From NCBI GenBank assembly GCA_025934335.1, contig JAICYG010000113.1, forward strand, positions 1 through 8,498: a stretch of DNA of 8,498 nucleotides. Reading direction: 5' to 3'. This DNA comes from Thermoleophilia bacterium. GTDB taxonomy: Bacteria; Actinomycetota; Thermoleophilia; Gaiellales; Gaiellaceae. Positions within the stretch are counted from its first letter, which is position 1. The number at the start of each line of letters is the position of its first letter. The notes under the pieces are model-generated. The model had not been told where the DNA came from and ran no database searches. It was given only the letters and a program-made list of their open reading frames with translations. A program made the translations under genes and the position numbers. Of this stretch, positions 1 to 8,330 are shown one piece after another.

Positions 1-2666
<2,666 letters not shown>

Positions 2667-2677
2667 TTTCCGTCATT

Positions 2678-2683
2678 CCTCCT
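2678..2683 (-). promoter_or_regulatory. nrdJ Shine-Dalgarno AGGAGG
   Basis: A perfect AGGAGG on the minus strand. It is 11 bases from the in-frame nrdJ ATG at 2666 and one base from an out-of-frame ATG at 2676. The spacing, and the class II reductase read in the 2666 frame, identify the ATG at 2666 as the true start. Confidence 0.75.
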
Positions 2684-2691
2684 AAGGCTCC

Positions 2692-2697
2692 ATAGTA
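2692..2697 (-). promoter_or_regulatory. Candidate -10 element for nrdJ (TACTAT)
   Basis: TACTAT on the minus strand fits the TANNNT actinobacterial -10 pattern and is AT-rich in an otherwise GC-rich gap. It would place the transcript start near 2685 and leave a leader of about 20 bases containing the AGGAGG. No good -35 hexamer is seen 16-18 bases upstream. That position instead carries the palindrome CGGTCGACCG (2710-2719). A leader this short has no room for a cobalamin riboswitch, and I see no NrdR-box-like sequence. Confidence 0.35.
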
Positions 2698-2709
2698 CGG
2701 TGCCGGCGT

Positions 2710-2719
2710 CGGTCGACCG
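2710..2719. promoter_or_regulatory. 10-bp palindrome CGGTCGACCG upstream of nrdJ
   Basis: A perfect 10-base palindrome at the -35 position relative to the TACTAT element, so a bound protein could block or assist nrdJ transcription. GC-rich palindromes of this size are common by chance in such a genome, and the sequence is not the recognised NrdR box. Operator function is a weak inference. Confidence 0.2.
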
Positions 2720-2764
2720 GCGGGCTTGGGGACCTTAGGGATCGGTCCTGACGGATCCGCTTTT

Positions 2765-2811
2765 CGGCTTCAGGAGCCGGCTTCAGGGCCGTCGGCGGCG
2801 CTTCAGGAGCA
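2765..2811. repeat. Three direct copies of a CTTCAGG core around a stop codon
   Basis: The core CTTCAGG occurs at about 2768, 2781 and 2801 in similar contexts (CGGCTTCAGGAGC twice with small changes, GCGCTTCAGGAGC once). The copies straddle the stop codon of the minus-strand surface-protein gene, and the middle copy contains the stop itself. The leftmost copy can form a small CGGCT/AGCCG hairpin just after the stop, but no T-run follows. Function unknown; it may be a duplicated tail of the arginine-rich coding end. Confidence 0.4.
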
Positions 2812-3340
2812 GGCCGCCGGCGCCTGCCGCGACGAGCAGGAGGGCGAGCGCGCCGAGCACGATCAGGGGCAGCGGGACCGACGTCGGCCCGGAGTTGTTC
2901 GCCTTGTCGGCAACGCCGGGAAGGCCGCTCGGCGGGTTGCGCCCGGGCGAGGTCGCGGACGGCGTCGTCGAGGTGGTCGTCGAGGTCGTCGTCGACTGCT
3001 TGCCGCCGTTGCCGGTTCCCTTCGTGGGTGTGAGGCCGCCCGTTGGCGGCACCGGCGTGTTCGGCGTCACGGCCTTCCCCGACCGCTTCAGCCGGGCTTT
3101 CGCGTTCTGCAGCGCGCGCAGGATGTCGTCGTGCGCGCTCGAGTACGTCTGCACGTCCGCCGGCAGGTGGCTGAGCGCGTCCTGGTAGCAGTGGATCGGG
3201 TACGTGTTGTCGATCCGGCCGTCGTACCAGTCGTTCAGGAGCGCCTTCCAGCACGGCGTCGCCGCGGCGGCCGTCGTGGGGCGCGCGACGGCGCCGACGA
3301 GCGCGAGCACCACGATCGCTGCTGCGGCGGCGACCTTCAC
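2783..3340 (-). CDS. Secreted, membrane-anchored surface protein with PCWKALLND domain, unknown function
   Basis: 185 residues from a GTG start, chosen because it opens directly on a signal sequence and has AGGA ten bases upstream. Longer same-frame extensions run into the divergent gene and are shadow. Layout: signal peptide about 1-28 (hydrophobic 4-19, Ala-rich cleavage region); a small extracellular domain 29-85 with two cysteines, Cys30 and Cys51, that could form a disulfide, and the run WKALLNDWYDGRID; a Lys-rich helix 78-90; a low-complexity stalk rich in Pro, Gly, Thr and Ser 91-155, including a Ser/Thr tract at 116-131; one transmembrane helix 156-178; and a KRRRRP end. The tail resembles a wall-anchor sorting signal, but no LPxTG is present, so it is probably a single-pass membrane protein facing outward. 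I recall similar proteins as hypotheticals in Thermoleophilia. It lies 116 bases upstream of nrdJ and is divergent from the Wzy_C gene. No function is assigned. Confidence 0.82.
   Translation of the reverse strand: MKVAAAAAIVVLALVGAVARPTTAAAATPCWKALLNDWYDGRIDNTYPIHCYQDALSHLPADVQTYSSAHDDILRALQNAKARLKRSGKAVTPNTPVPPTGGLTPTKGTGNGGKQSTTTSTTTSTTPSATSPGRNPPSGLPGVADKANNSGPTSVPLPLIVLGALALLLVAAGAGGLLLKRRRRP
2964..2996. repeat. 12-bp tandem repeat (about 2.75 copies) coding the Thr/Ser stalk
   Basis: Units GTCGTCGAGGTG, GTCGTCGAGGTC and GTCGTCGAC follow one another. Read on the minus strand they encode a Thr-Thr-Thr-Ser type repeat in the stalk of the surface protein. The period is a multiple of three, so gain or loss of a unit would change stalk length without a frameshift. 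Confidence 0.6.
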
Positions 3341-3427
3341 GATGCGACGATCCTGAGGCAAGAGCCGGACGAGCCTACGACCCGGCTGTAAGGCTTCTGT
3401 GTGCGGCGCAGGTGCAATCGGGGGCGG
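3341..3427. promoter_or_regulatory. Divergent intergenic region between surface-protein gene and Wzy_C gene
   Basis: About 87 bases separate the two divergent starts, so both promoters should lie here or just inside the flanking genes. The minus strand offers TAGGCT (3372-3377) as a TANNNT-type -10 for the surface-protein gene, but no paired -35 is convincing. AGCCGG (3363-3368) and CCGGCT (3382-3387) form a 6-base inverted repeat with a 13-base loop. Nothing here is strong enough to name a regulator. Confidence 0.25.
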
Positions 3428-5224
3428 ATGGTAGCTTCGCGCGGGATGCGCGGCATACGGCAACTGCCTCTGGCCGCGCCGCTTCTCCTCGCCGGTCTCG
3501 CGCTGTTCTTCGGCGGCGGTCCGTCGGACAGTTCCATCTTCTGGCTCGGCGGACTCGCGCTGCTCGCGCTGCTCGCGCTGCTCGCGGCGGAAGGGGTCGC
3601 CGGCGGCTGGGAGGGCCCTGTGTTGCTCGCGCTGCTCGCCGCGTGGTGCGCCCTCTCCATCGCCTGGTCGTGGCTTCCGGATCGCTCCTGGGACTATGCG
3701 AACCGCGCGTTCGTGTACGCCGCGCTTGCCGCCGTCGGGCTGTGGGCCGCCGGGCGGACGCGTGGGCTCGCGGTGGGCCTCGCCGTCCTGCTCGGGGCGG
3801 TGATCGGCTGGTCGCTGCTCGGCAAGGTGCTTCCTCCCGTCTACGACTACGGCGGGCTCGACGTCACACGGCTTCGCGGGCCGATCGGGCTCTGGAACCA
3901 ACTCGCCCTCGCGACCGACTACGCGCTCGTGCTCGCGCTCGCCTTCCGACGCCGCGGCGGCACGCTGCTCGCCTATGCCGCGCTCGTCGCGCTCCTCCTC
4001 ACCTACTCGCGGGGAGGCGTGCTGACGGCGGTCGTCGTGTGCGTCGCATGGTTCATTTTCTCCGAGGAGCGCGTCGACGGTGCGGTGACGCTCGTCTCGG
4101 CGGCGCTGCCCGCCGCCGTCGTCGTCGCGATCGCATTCGTCCTGCCGGGAGTGACGAGCGACTCGCAGTCGCTGCACGTGCGCTGGCGCGACGGCCTCGT
4201 CTTCGGGGCCGTCCTCCTCGTCGGCGCCGTCGCTTCGCTCGCACTACGCCGCGCGCCGCTCCCCCGGTACACGCGCCTCGTCCGGCGTGCGGCGCTCGTC
4301 CTCGTCGCGGCGGCGATCGCAGGCGCCGTCGCGTTCGTCGCGGTGCACGGCATCGGCTCGGCCACGGTCGGGAACACCGGCGGCCGCTTCGGCTCGACGA
4401 GCTCGAACTTCCGCTTCACGTGGTGGGATCAGGCGTGGCGCGGCTTCCTGGAGCACCCGCTCGCGGGTGTCGGGGCCGGCGCGTTCCACGTCCTCAACCT
4501 GCGCTTCCGCTCGACGTACCTCGACTTCACGATCGAGCCGCACGACCTGCCCGTGCAGCTGCTGGCCGAGGTCGGCGTCGTCGGGCTCGCGCTCTTCGCC
4601 GCGGCCTGCTTCTTCCTGATCCGGCCGGCGCTGCGCAGGCGGGGGCACGAGCTCGCGCTCGCGCTGCTGCTGCCGGCCTTCCTCGTGCACGCGCTCGTCG
4701 ACGTCGACTGGGACTTCGTCGCGGTCACGGCGCCGGCGCTCGTCGCTGCGGGCGCACTCGCCGGGCGGCCGGCGCGGGCGCCCGCACGCGGTCTCGCGCT
4801 CCTGCCGGCCGCGGGCGTCGCGCTCCTCCTCTTCGGCGCATTCGTCTCCCCGTGGCTCGCACGCCGGTGGGCGCTCGACGCGTACGGCGCGACGTCCTCC
4901 CGGGCGATCGACCTGGCCGAGCGCGCCCACTCCTTCGACCCGCTCCTGCTCGACCCGTACTGGGCGAAGGCCTCCGCGCTCGACGACCAGGGCCGGACGA
5001 GCGAGGCGTTCGCGCAGTACGTCGGCGCGGTGCACCGCCAGCCGAAGAACGCGCAGTCGTGGCTCGCAGCCGGGACGTATGCCTGGGACGTCGGCTGCCC
5101 GTACCAGGCGTACGTCTACCTCGAGAGGTACACGGAGCTCGACCAGAAGGCACGGCCGAACCAGGGCGGCGATCTCTACAACGAGGCGCTGACGCGCGTG
5201 AACAACGCCCAGTACCGCTGCTGA
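3428..5224 (+). CDS. Polytopic Wzy/O-antigen ligase family (Wzy_C) protein with C-terminal TPR-like region
   Basis: About 598 residues. The N-terminal 480 residues hold roughly ten to twelve hydrophobic helices. A Wzy_C-type segment lies in the second half: FTWWDQAWRGFLEHPLAGVGAG (about 330-351) enters a loop ending EPHDLPVQLLAEVG (370-383). The conserved His372 after Glu-Pro and the following L-x-E-x-G helix are typical of O-antigen ligases, Wzy polymerases and PglL-like transferases. An earlier LTYSRGG (191-197) also fits the family. These enzymes polymerise lipid-linked glycans or transfer them to lipid or protein at the outer face of the membrane. Residues about 485-590 are soluble, with TPR-like helices (AIDLAERAHSFDP, DQGRTSEAFAQY). 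The start is uncertain: a GTG at 3401 has AAGG seven bases upstream, and an ATG at 3446 is also possible. Codon use becomes typical only after about 3460. The acceptor and glycan cannot be told from sequence. Confidence 0.85.
   Translation: MVASRGMRGIRQLPLAAPLLLAGLALFFGGGPSDSSIFWLGGLALLALLALLAAEGVAGGWEGPVLLALLAAWCALSIAWSWLPDRSWDYANRAFVYAALAAVGLWAAGRTRGLAVGLAVLLGAVIGWSLLGKVLPPVYDYGGLDVTRLRGPIGLWNQLALATDYALVLALAFRRRGGTLLAYAALVALLLTYSRGGVLTAVVVCVAWFIFSEERVDGAVTLVSAALPAAVVVAIAFVLPGVTSDSQSLHVRWRDGLVFGAVLLVGAVASLALRRAPLPRYTRLVRRAALVLVAAAIAGAVAFVAVHGIGSATVGNTGGRFGSTSSNFRFTWWDQAWRGFLEHPLAGVGAGAFHVLNLRFRSTYLDFTIEPHDLPVQLLAEVGVVGLALFAAACFFLIRPALRRRGHELALALLLPAFLVHALVDVDWDFVAVTAPALVAAGALAGRPARAPARGLALLPAAGVALLLFGAFVSPWLARRWALDAYGATSSRAIDLAERAHSFDPLLLDPYWAKASALDDQGRTSEAFAQYVGAVHRQPKNAQSWLAAGTYAWDVGCPYQAYVYLERYTELDQKARPNQGGDLYNEALTRVNNAQYRC
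3554..3586. repeat. 9-bp tandem repeat (CTCGCGCTG, about 3.7 copies)
   Basis: Identical CTCGCGCTG units at 3554, 3563 and 3572, followed by a partial CTCGCG. They encode a Leu-Ala-Leu repeat in a transmembrane helix of the Wzy_C protein. The period keeps the frame, so slippage would lengthen or shorten the helix by three residues per unit. Confidence 0.7.
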
Positions 5225-5228
5225 TTCG

Positions 5229-5765
5229 CTAGCGCGCGCCGAGCACGACGGCGAGCTGTGCGCCGTGCAGCGCCGACGGCGCGAGGCCGTCGAGCGGGCC
5301 GACGACCTTCACGTGCAGGTCGTGCGCGAGGCGGCGGCCCTCGCCCTCGTAGCCGCGCCGGTACATGACGACGGTCGTCGCGTAGTCCTGGCGCTTGGCG
5401 TTGGCCTTGGCGCGGATGCGGTATCCCATCCCGTCGAGCTTCGCCGCCGCGGCCGACGCGGCGCCGGTGCGCCCGTTGCCGTTCAGCACGAGCACGCCCG
5501 TGGACGAACGGAGGAGCTTCGGCTTCGCGACGATCGCCTTCGTCTTCGCCACCTTGTGGGCCGCGGGTGCTGTCTTCTTCGCGACCGGCGCGGCGGCGGT
5601 CGCCTCCGCGTGATGTTGCACGGCGTGCGCGAGCGGCTTTGCGAGCAGCAGCAGCGCAGCGACGACGAGCAGCACGAGCTCGACCGCGGCGACGAGGCTC
5701 GCGACGAGCGTCGCGGTGCGCCACGGGCGAACGAGGGCGTCGGGCGATGGAAGCGGTGCGTCCAC
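5229..5765 (-). CDS. Membrane-anchored stand-alone LytR_C domain protein
   Basis: 178 residues from a GTG start with GGGAG four bases upstream. A cytoplasmic N-terminus (1-16) precedes one transmembrane helix (about 17-42). An Ala/Lys/Pro-rich linker (45-85) leads to a LytR_C domain (about 88-176) recognised from VLVLNGNGRTGAASAAAAKLDGMGYRI and the closing AQLAVVLG. LytR_C usually follows the catalytic LytR-CpsA-Psr (LCP) domain that ligates glycopolymers to the cell wall. No LCP domain is present here, so it cannot be the ligase itself. Mycobacterium tuberculosis VirR (Rv0431) is a known membrane protein of this reduced design that affects the envelope; equivalence is inferred. It follows the epimerase gene by 16 bases on the same strand, probably in one transcript. 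Its stop is 4 bases from that of the convergent Wzy_C gene. Confidence 0.85.
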   Translation of the reverse strand: MDAPLPSPDALVRPWRTATLVASLVAAVELVLLVVAALLLLAKPLAHAVQHHAEATAAAPVAKKTAPAAHKVAKTKAIVAKPKLLRSSTGVLVLNGNGRTGAASAAAAKLDGMGYRIRAKANAKRQDYATTVVMYRRGYEGEGRRLAHDLHVKVVGPLDGLAPSALHGAQLAVVLGAR

Positions 5766-5781
5766 GGCGCTCCCGGTTTCG

Positions 5782-6687
5782 CTACGGCGTTCGGGCTTCC
5801 TTCGTCCAGGCCCAGGTGCGGACGAGCCCGTCGTCGAGCGACACGCGCGCGTGCCAGCCGAGCTCGCGCTCCGCGCGTGCGGGATCGAGCACCGACCTGA
5901 GGACGTCCCCGAGGCGCGCGGCCTCGTGCCGTGGCTCCTCGCTCACGCCGGCGACGCGGCGGCACGCCGCATGCAGCTCGTTGACGCTGGTGGCGATGCC
6001 CGTTCCGACGTTGTACGGCCCGCCGCTGCGGCCGACGGCCGCGAGGAGTGCGTCGACGACATCGCCGACGTAGACGAAGTCGCGGCGCTGCTCGCCGTCG
6101 CCGTAGATCACCGTCTCGTCGCCGCGTGCCATGCGCTCGAGGAAGATCGCGACGACGCCGCCCTCGAGCCCCGAGTCCTGCCGCTCGCCGAACACGTTCC
6201 CGAACCGGAGCGACACGTGGGACGTCGAGTGGATGCGGTTCCAGCCCGCGAGGTACTCCTCGCCGCACTTCTTGGCGATCCCGTACGGCGACAGCGGCAG
6301 GAACGGCGCCTCCTCGTCTGCCGGCTCCGGGCACTCGCCGTAGCCGGCGCCGCCGGACGAGGCGAAGATCACCTGCGCGCCGGGCGCCGCCTGCAGCACG
6401 TTGACCGTGCCGACAACGTTGACCGCCGCGTCGTACTCCGGCCGCTTCATCGACGTCTGCACGTCGGCCTGCGCCGCGAGATGGAAGACGACGTCGGCCT
6501 CGGCGGCGAACGGCTCGCGGATGTCGCGCTCGAGGAGCTTCGCCTCCCGATTGACGTTCTCGCGCTTCCCGGAGGCGAAGTTGTCGACGACCGTCACCTC
6601 GTCGCCGCGCGCGAGCAGCGCGTCGACGAGGTTCGACCCGATGAACCCTGCACCGCCCGTCACGACTGCGCGCACGGCGCCGTACAT
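5782..6687 (-). CDS. NAD-dependent epimerase/dehydratase, UDP-glucose 4-epimerase-like
   Basis: 301 residues of the extended short-chain dehydrogenase family, cytoplasmic, expected to interconvert nucleotide sugars, most likely by C4 epimerisation. Visible motifs: NAD-binding TGGAGFIGS at 10-18, an acidic Asp35 after the second strand (TVVDNF) that favours NAD over NADP, HLAAQADV at 69-76, Ser110/Ser111 in SSGGAGYGE, and the catalytic pair Tyr135/Lys139 in SPYGIAKK. RFGNVFGERQDS (161-172), GDGEQRRDFVYVGDVV (196-211) and RLGDVLRSVLDPARAERELGW (258-278) match GalE/WbpP-like proteins. The exact sugar is not readable. The ATG at 6687 has no clear Shine-Dalgarno; a GTG at 6675, directly before the Rossmann strand, is an alternative. 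Longer same-frame extensions lie inside tmk and are false. It probably supplies sugar precursors for envelope glycans together with the downstream LytR_C gene. Confidence 0.9.
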   Translation of the reverse strand: MYGAVRAVVTGGAGFIGSNLVDALLARGDEVTVVDNFASGKRENVNREAKLLERDIREPFAAEADVVFHLAAQADVQTSMKRPEYDAAVNVVGTVNVLQAAPGAQVIFASSGGAGYGECPEPADEEAPFLPLSPYGIAKKCGEEYLAGWNRIHSTSHVSLRFGNVFGERQDSGLEGGVVAIFLERMARGDETVIYGDGEQRRDFVYVGDVVDALLAAVGRSGGPYNVGTGIATSVNELHAACRRVAGVSEEPRHEAARLGDVLRSVLDPARAERELGWHARVSLDDGLVRTWAWTKEARTP

Positions 6688-6690
6688 TAG

Positions 6691-6695
6691 AGGAG
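6691..6695 (+). promoter_or_regulatory. tmk Shine-Dalgarno AGGAG
   Basis: AGGAG lies 2 bases before the ATG at 6698 but 8 bases before an in-frame GTG at 6704. Spacing favours the GTG, while the usual family N-terminus (MFVTFEG type) favours the ATG. The choice changes only two residues. Confidence 0.5.
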
Positions 6696-6697
6696 TC

Positions 6698-7294
6698 ATG
6701 TTCGTGACCTTCGAAGGTGTCGACTGGTCGGGGAAGAGCACCCAGGCGGAGCTGCTCTCCTCATGGCTCCGCGAGCAGGGGCGGACGGTCGTCTCCACGC
6801 GGGAGCCCGGCGGCACGCCGGTGGCCGAAGGGGTGCGCGAGCTCGTCCTCCACGGCCAGGACATGTCGCCGTGGGCGGAGGCGGCGCTGTACGCGGCCGC
6901 GCGTGCCGACCACGCGGCGAGCGTGATCCGGCCGGCGCTTGCGCGCGGCGACGACGTCGTGTGCGACCGCTACCTCGACTCGTCGGTCGCCTACCAGGGC
7001 GCGGCGCGCGGGCTGGGGGAGGACCGCGTCAGGGAGCTGAGCCTGATCGTCACGGAGCGGCTCATGCCCGACCGGACGTTCCTCGTGGTGCTCGACCCCG
7101 AGCAGGCGCTCTACCGTGCGCGCGGCGACCACGACCGGATCGAGCGCGAGGGCGCAGCGTTCATGCGCAAGGTCGACGAGGGGTACCGCGCGATCGCGGC
7201 CGCCGAGCCGGAGCGCGTCGTCGCCGTTGACGGCGCGCGGGCGCCGGACGAGATCGCAGAGGAGATTCGTGAGCGCCTTCGCCCGCTTCTCTGA
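6698..7294 (+). CDS. tmk: Thymidylate kinase
   Basis: 198 residues, normal for the family. It phosphorylates dTMP to dTDP with ATP in the cytoplasm, the last specific step of dTTP supply. Motifs in order: P-loop GVDWSGKS at 7-14; the dTMP-site TREPGGT at 34-40; DRYLDSSVAYQGAARGLG at 90-107, containing the catalytic Asp-Arg and the AYQG thymidine-site signature; a lid segment RARGDHDRIEREGAAFMRKVDEGY at about 140-163; and a terminal helix. Trp10 in the P-loop stands where Gly or Ala is usual. The start is ATG 6698, with GTG 6704 as alternative. The start codons of tmk and the divergent epimerase gene are 10 bases apart. Its last 26 bases overlap the start of holB, a common tmk-holB pairing that implies coupled translation. 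Confidence 0.96.
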   Translation: MFVTFEGVDWSGKSTQAELLSSWLREQGRTVVSTREPGGTPVAEGVRELVLHGQDMSPWAEAALYAAARADHAASVIRPALARGDDVVCDRYLDSSVAYQGAARGLGEDRVRELSLIVTERLMPDRTFLVVLDPEQALYRARGDHDRIEREGAAFMRKVDEGYRAIAAAEPERVVAVDGARAPDEIAEEIRERLRPLL

Positions 7295-8321
7295 GCATGC
7301 GGAGGCCGGGAGGCTCCTCGATGCGGCTCTGCGGGAGGGTCCGGCGCACGCCTACCTCTTCCACGGGCCGCCGGGCGTCGGGAAGAGCGAGGTCGCGCGC
7401 ACCTTCGCCCGCGAGCTGCTCGGGACGACGCGTGAGTTCCACCCCGACCTGTACGAGCTCGACGCGCTCGGCGAGATGATCAGGATCGACGCGATCCGCG
7501 AGCTCCGGCGCGACCTGCACATGCGCCCGTTCGAGGCCGACCGGCGCGTGTACGTCGTCCATCACGCGCACCTGATGAACGAGGACGCGGCAGACGCCCT
7601 CCTCAAGGACCTGGAGGAGCCGCCGCCCTACGCGGTCATCGTGCTCGTGGCGGACGACCTCGGCCCGCTGCCGGAGACGATCCGGTCGCGCTGTCAGCTC
7701 GTGCCGTTCCGCCGGCTGTCGGAGAAGGCGATTCGCAGCCTTGTCGACTCGCGCGCGCCGCAGCTCGACGATGACAGGCGCGCAGCGCTCGCGCGGGCGT
7801 CCGGTGGGCGGATGGACAGGCTCGAGCGGCTGCTCGACCCCGCCTCTGCCGCGCGGCGGGACGCGTTGATCGAGCAGGCCCGCGCCGTCTACCGGGATGC
7901 TGCGTTCGACGCCGCCGACGCCGCGGCGGTGCTGATCGCGAACGCCCAGGCACGTGCGGGCGAGGCGCGCGACGTGGAAGAGGCGCGCGTCAGCGAGCTC
8001 GAGTTGCCCGCGCGCGAGGCGGAGACGCGCGTGAAGCGCGCGGCGCGCGGGGCCGAGCGCGAGGAGCTGCTCGCCCAGCTCGAGGAGCTTGCCGCCTGGT
8101 ACCGCGACCTCGTCGCGGTCGGCGTCGGCGCCGGTGAAGCGGCGATCCACCTCGACAAGCTGCCGCTCCTCCAGGAGGATGCGACGCGCGACCGTATCGT
8201 CGGGGCCGAGCGCGCGGCCGAGGCGACGCGCACATCGTGGCGGGAGCTCGAGGAATTCCAGCTCGCGCCGCAGCTGGCGCTCGAGGCGCTCTTCCTCCGG
8301 ATCGCGGGCGAGCTCGCCTGA
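7269..8321 (+). CDS. holB: DNA polymerase III delta-prime subunit
   Basis: 350 residues, part of the clamp-loader complex that opens and loads the beta sliding clamp on DNA. The GTG start at 7269 has AGAGGAG just upstream inside the tmk end. Residues 10-150 form an AAA+ fold: Walker A GPPGVGKS at 33-40, then AADALLKDLEEPPPYAVIVLV (107-127), the classic delta-prime/gamma signature, and IRSRCQ at 138-143 with the Ser-Arg-Cys arginine-finger motif. Two departures are visible. The Walker B region reads VVHHAHLMN (96-104) instead of an acidic IDEA/IHEA type. The usual four-cysteine zinc module after the Walker A helix is absent, with RELLGTTREFHPDLYEL running straight on; Cys142 is the only cysteine I see. 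The C-terminal part (about 200-350) is helical and ends QLAPQLALEALFLRI, typical of the oligomerisation domain. DnaX-type function is less likely, given the length and the tmk context. Confidence 0.93.
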   Translation: MSAFARFSEHAEAGRLLDAALREGPAHAYLFHGPPGVGKSEVARTFARELLGTTREFHPDLYELDALGEMIRIDAIRELRRDLHMRPFEADRRVYVVHHAHLMNEDAADALLKDLEEPPPYAVIVLVADDLGPLPETIRSRCQLVPFRRLSEKAIRSLVDSRAPQLDDDRRAALARASGGRMDRLERLLDPASAARRDALIEQARAVYRDAAFDAADAAAVLIANAQARAGEARDVEEARVSELELPAREAETRVKRAARGAEREELLAQLEELAAWYRDLVAVGVGAGEAAIHLDKLPLLQEDATRDRIVGAERAAEATRTSWRELEEFQLAPQLALEALFLRIAGELA

Positions 8322-8330
8322 GCTCTTGCG

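Noticed and set aside
2765..2779. Hairpin CGGCT/AGCCG after the surface-protein stop as a terminator
   Set aside because: Five-base stem and no T-run on the minus strand; too weak to call.
2850..2960. LPxTG-type sortase signal at the surface-protein C-terminus
   Set aside because: A helix and basic tail are present, but the only similar run reads LPGVA, without the Thr-Gly cleavage pair.
3363..3387. AGCCGG/CCGGCT inverted repeat as an operator in the divergent gap
   Set aside because: Short arms with a 13-base loop are expected by chance at this GC content, and they interleave with another equally weak AGCCT/AGGCT pair.
3341..4177. N-terminal extension of the surface-protein frame to a 464-residue product
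   Set aside because: The extension lies antisense to the Wzy_C gene, is Arg/Glu/Pro-rich, and precedes a clean signal peptide that marks the real start.
5225..5240. GCTAGC palindrome between the convergent stops as a bidirectional terminator
   Set aside because: Only six bases, with no extended stem and no T-run on either side.
6688..6864. Longer start for the epimerase inside tmk
   Set aside because: The added residues are antisense to the conserved tmk N-terminus and precede the Rossmann-fold start; no family member needs them.
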